Assembly: GCA_946482595.1 (NCBI GenBank) | Contig: CAMLSD010000146.1 | Span: 1-9,059 of the forward strand | DNA from: an uncultured Comamonadaceae bacterium | GTDB lineage: Bacteria; Pseudomonadota; Gammaproteobacteria; Burkholderiales; Burkholderiaceae | Length of the DNA stretch: 9,059 nucleotides | Direction: 5' to 3' | Shown: positions 7,625 to 9,059 of the stretch, piece after piece | How positions within the stretch are numbered: the stretch's first letter is position 1 | Layout of the letters: each line of letters starts with the position of its first letter | Notes under the pieces: model-generated | What the model was told of the DNA's origin: nothing | What the model saw: only the letters and a program-made list of their open reading frames with translations | Database searches by the model: none | Made by a program: the position numbers and the translations under genes

Positions 7625-7977
7625 GCGGTGGCCTTCACCTCGTCGAGTGCCAGCGAGTTGAGTTCGTCGAGGTCGAGGTAGACCTGCCCGGCCTCGACCT
7701 TCACGGTGAAGGCCTGGGTGCAGCCGTGGTCGGGTTCCTTTGCACAGCCGTCGTCCAGGCCGATGGTCCAGTTGTGCAGCGGACAGGCCACGCTTTCACC
7801 GAAAACGATGCCCTGGCTGAGCGGTCCGCCCTTGTGGGGGCAGCGGTCGAGCAGGGCGAAGACCTTGTCCTCGGCATTGCGGAACACGGCCACGGCACAG
7901 CCGACCGGGCGTTGGACGCGACGTGCCCCCAGGGAGGGGATGTCTTCGACGCGGCAGATGGGTTTCCATTGACTCAT
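7621..7977 (-). CDS. nirD: Nitrite reductase (NAD(P)H) small subunit, Rieske-type
   Basis: Small subunit of the cytoplasmic siroheme nitrite reductase, which reduces nitrite to ammonium with NirB. The 118 residues match the NirD family, beginning MSQWKPIC. The Rieske ligands are present: CPHKGG (Cys46, His48) and CPLHNW (Cys65, His68). A [2Fe-2S] cluster is therefore likely, whereas the E. coli NirD sequence, as I recall it, lacks these residues. The start has GGAG 6 nt upstream. The gene overlaps nasA by 4 nt. It is separated from nirB by the P-box gene and from that gene by a 43-nt gap with a strong hairpin. A stand-alone Rieske ferredoxin is the alternative, but the context makes NirD the better call. 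Confidence 0.95.
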   Translation of the reverse strand: MSQWKPICRVEDIPSLGARRVQRPVGCAVAVFRNAEDKVFALLDRCPHKGGPLSQGIVFGESVACPLHNWTIGLDDGCAKEPDHGCTQAFTVKVEAGQVYLDLDELNSLALDEVKATA

Positions 7978-7992
7978 GTGGGGCTCCGTGAG

Positions 7993-8014
7993 GCCCGGCC
8001 GTTCGCGGCCGGGC
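7993..8014 (-). promoter_or_regulatory. 9-bp GC-only hairpin with tetraloop just upstream of nirD
   Basis: GCCCGGCCG (7993-8001) and CGGCCGGGC (8006-8014) pair perfectly around a 4-nt loop, which reads CGAA on the coding (minus) strand. It begins 6 nt after the stop of the P-box gene and ends about 4 nt before the nirD ribosome binding site region. No T-run follows on either side, so it is not a standard intrinsic terminator. It may protect or process the operon mRNA, or modulate nirD translation. The structure is seen directly; the role is inferred. Confidence 0.65.
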
Positions 8015-8020
8015 AGGGGG

Positions 8021-8860
8021 TCATGCGGCGAGGCGGGCGTACTGGCCGGTCACCCGGTCCATGACCTGCAGGATGTTCTCGCTGGTGGTGAAGACTTCGA
8101 CGGCTTTTTGCGTGGCGCTGGTCACCCCGGCCTGGAGGGCGTTCTCGAAGAACACCCACTGCTGCTGGGCGAGTTCGAGTTCACCCTTGATCGATCGGGT
8201 GGCCTCCGGCGCCTCGTAGAGCACCTTCAGGGCCTGGACGAACTCGGCGCGCGCGGTGTCCAGCTCCTTGCGGGCTTCGGGCACGTCGGCCTTCCAGCTC
8301 TGCGCCAGGTAGAACTTGGCCGTGCGCTGGGACAGCATGCGCTGGCGTCCGGCCAGGTTCACCAGCCGGCCCAGCGCCTGGCCCGAGTGCTTCTCGAGCT
8401 GTACCGTGCCCTGGTGGGCCAGGGCCAGCACGCGTGCGTCGAGCGCCAGCAGGCGGGCCGCCGCGGCGCGCTCCGGGGTTGCGCCGACCAGGGCCGTCTT
8501 GTAGTCGCTCCAGATCGGCTCGAGGGCCGCGTAGGTGGCGCGGATCTCCGGTGTGGGCGCATAGGCCTTGAGTTCGATGAACTGCCGATCGAACAGGGCC
8601 ATCGACTGATTCAGGATGCGCTGTGCCCGCTCGGCCTCGACCCCCTGGCCGATCGCCAGCCAGGCCTTGGCCAGGCGCTGCGAGAGCATGCGCTGGCGAC
8701 CGGCCTTGTTGATGGCATCGTTGATGTCGAACACCTGGGCGCGTGCCGGCGGCAGGGTGGCGGCCGCGCCCAGCGCCGCGGCGGCTGCAAGCCAGCGCCG
8801 GCGGCAAAGGTCTGCGGATGGGGCAGCAGGTCGGTTCAAGTCGGAGTCCTCCGGGGTCAT
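8021..8860 (-). CDS. Exported protein with two PilJ/NarX-like P-box motifs, putative nitrate/nitrite sensor
   Basis: A 279-residue protein between nirB and nirD. The start at 8860 gives a 4-nt ATGA overlap with the nirB stop; the upstream in-frame ATG at 8959 would overlap nirB by about 100 nt and is unlikely. The N-terminus has CRRRWLAA (19-26), an alanine-rich low-hydrophobicity stretch and ARA-Q at 39-42, consistent with a Tat or Sec signal peptide. The mature part is mainly helical and contains AGRQRMLSQR twice, at residues 53-62 and 170-179. This motif resembles the PilJ type IV pili chemotaxis transducer N-terminal domain (Pfam PilJ) and the nitrate-binding P-box of NarX/NarQ. There is no second transmembrane helix, HAMP, kinase, GGDEF or methyl-accepting domain, so it has no visible output. 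A periplasmic nitrate/nitrite-binding role is inferred; the ligand is unproven. Confidence 0.85.
   Translation of the reverse strand: MTPEDSDLNRPAAPSADLCRRRWLAAAAALGAAATLPPARAQVFDINDAINKAGRQRMLSQRLAKAWLAIGQGVEAERAQRILNQSMALFDRQFIELKAYAPTPEIRATYAALEPIWSDYKTALVGATPERAAAARLLALDARVLALAHQGTVQLEKHSGQALGRLVNLAGRQRMLSQRTAKFYLAQSWKADVPEARKELDTARAEFVQALKVLYEAPEATRSIKGELELAQQQWVFFENALQAGVTSATQKAVEVFTTSENILQVMDRVTGQYARLAA
8334..8705 (-). repeat. Internal duplication of the P-box coding segment
   Basis: The 21-nt stretches at 8334-8354 and 8685-8705 differ at one base. They encode the two AGRQRMLSQR motifs of the exported protein and are spaced 351 nt, exactly 117 codons. The flanking DNA is clearly less similar, although both motifs are followed by an (L/T)AK helix. 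This points to an old domain duplication with codon-level conservation of the functional core. Confidence 0.7.
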
Positions 8861-9059
8861 GCAGGCAGTGCGTCGAACTGCCGGGTGTCGACACGGGCCT
8901 TGTCGAATTCGAACCAGGGGTCGGGTTCGCCATCCAGCGCGAACTGCAACCGCTCCCACAGGGCCTTGCGGTTGGCCGCATCGTCGAGCACCCGCGCCTT
9001 GACGTAGTCCAGGCCCACGCGGTTCACGTAGTGCACCGTGCGCTCCAGGTACCAGCCTT
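8857..9059 (-). CDS. nirB: Nitrite reductase (NAD(P)H) large subunit, C-terminal fragment
   Basis: The last 66 codons of a minus-strand gene entering from the right edge. The segment GWYLERTVHYVNRVGLDYVK, followed by a short V-L-D-D stretch, matches the conserved C-terminal end of NirB, the siroheme and [4Fe-4S] subunit that reduces nitrite to ammonium using NAD(P)H. The flavin-binding, BFD and siroheme domains lie outside the window and cannot be checked. The stop codon overlaps the start of the P-box gene by 4 nt, and nirD lies further downstream, which supports the assignment. It is the most upstream operon member visible, so the promoter is not in view. Confidence 0.88.
   Translation of the reverse strand, partial: GWYLERTVHYVNRVGLDYVKARVLDDAANRKALWERLQFALDGEPDPWFEFDKARVDTRQFDALPA

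Noticed and set aside
6497..7681. 394-codon plus-strand frame opposite nasA
   Set aside because: It is antisense to a clearly conserved molybdoenzyme, and its translation has no family features.
7976..9007. 343-codon plus-strand frame opposite the P-box gene and nirB end
   Set aside because: It runs across the gene boundary, the hairpin and two real minus-strand genes. Its composition is that of a shadow frame.

Overview
The window is GC-rich, almost fully coding DNA with short intergenic gaps. Its gene content and style suggest a betaproteobacterium of the order Burkholderiales (Comamonadaceae or Leptothrix/Rubrivivax type). This placement is inferred from protein resemblance and gene order, not from a search.

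The left third (1-2907) holds general membrane functions. A membrane-bound di-iron hydroxylase of the sterol desaturase / fatty acid hydroxylase family runs off the left edge on the minus strand. It diverges from a YbjJ-like MFS transporter on the plus strand. A LysE/RhtB-type exporter follows, separated from the MFS gene by a perfect 11-bp inverted repeat.

The right two thirds (2935-9059, all minus strand) are a nitrate assimilation operon. It is read from the right edge leftwards: nirB (3' end only), an exported protein with two PilJ/NarX-like P-box motifs, nirD, nasA, ybiB and cobA. NasA reduces nitrate to nitrite, NirB with NirD reduces nitrite to ammonium, and CobA makes precorrin-2, the precursor of the siroheme that NirB needs. 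Spacing supports co-transcription: 4-nt ATGA overlaps at nirB/P-box gene and nirD/nasA, a 17-nt overlap at ybiB/cobA, a 43-nt gap carrying a strong hairpin before nirD, and a 144-nt gap before ybiB. The operon promoter lies outside the window.

The least explained parts are the stand-alone P-box protein placed between the two nitrite reductase subunit genes, the presence of ybiB (a TrpD-fold nucleic-acid-binding protein) inside a nitrogen operon, and the tetraloop hairpin just before the nirD ribosome binding site. I saw no tRNA, rRNA, CRISPR array, insertion sequence or integrase. No gene-free stretch exceeds 150 bases.
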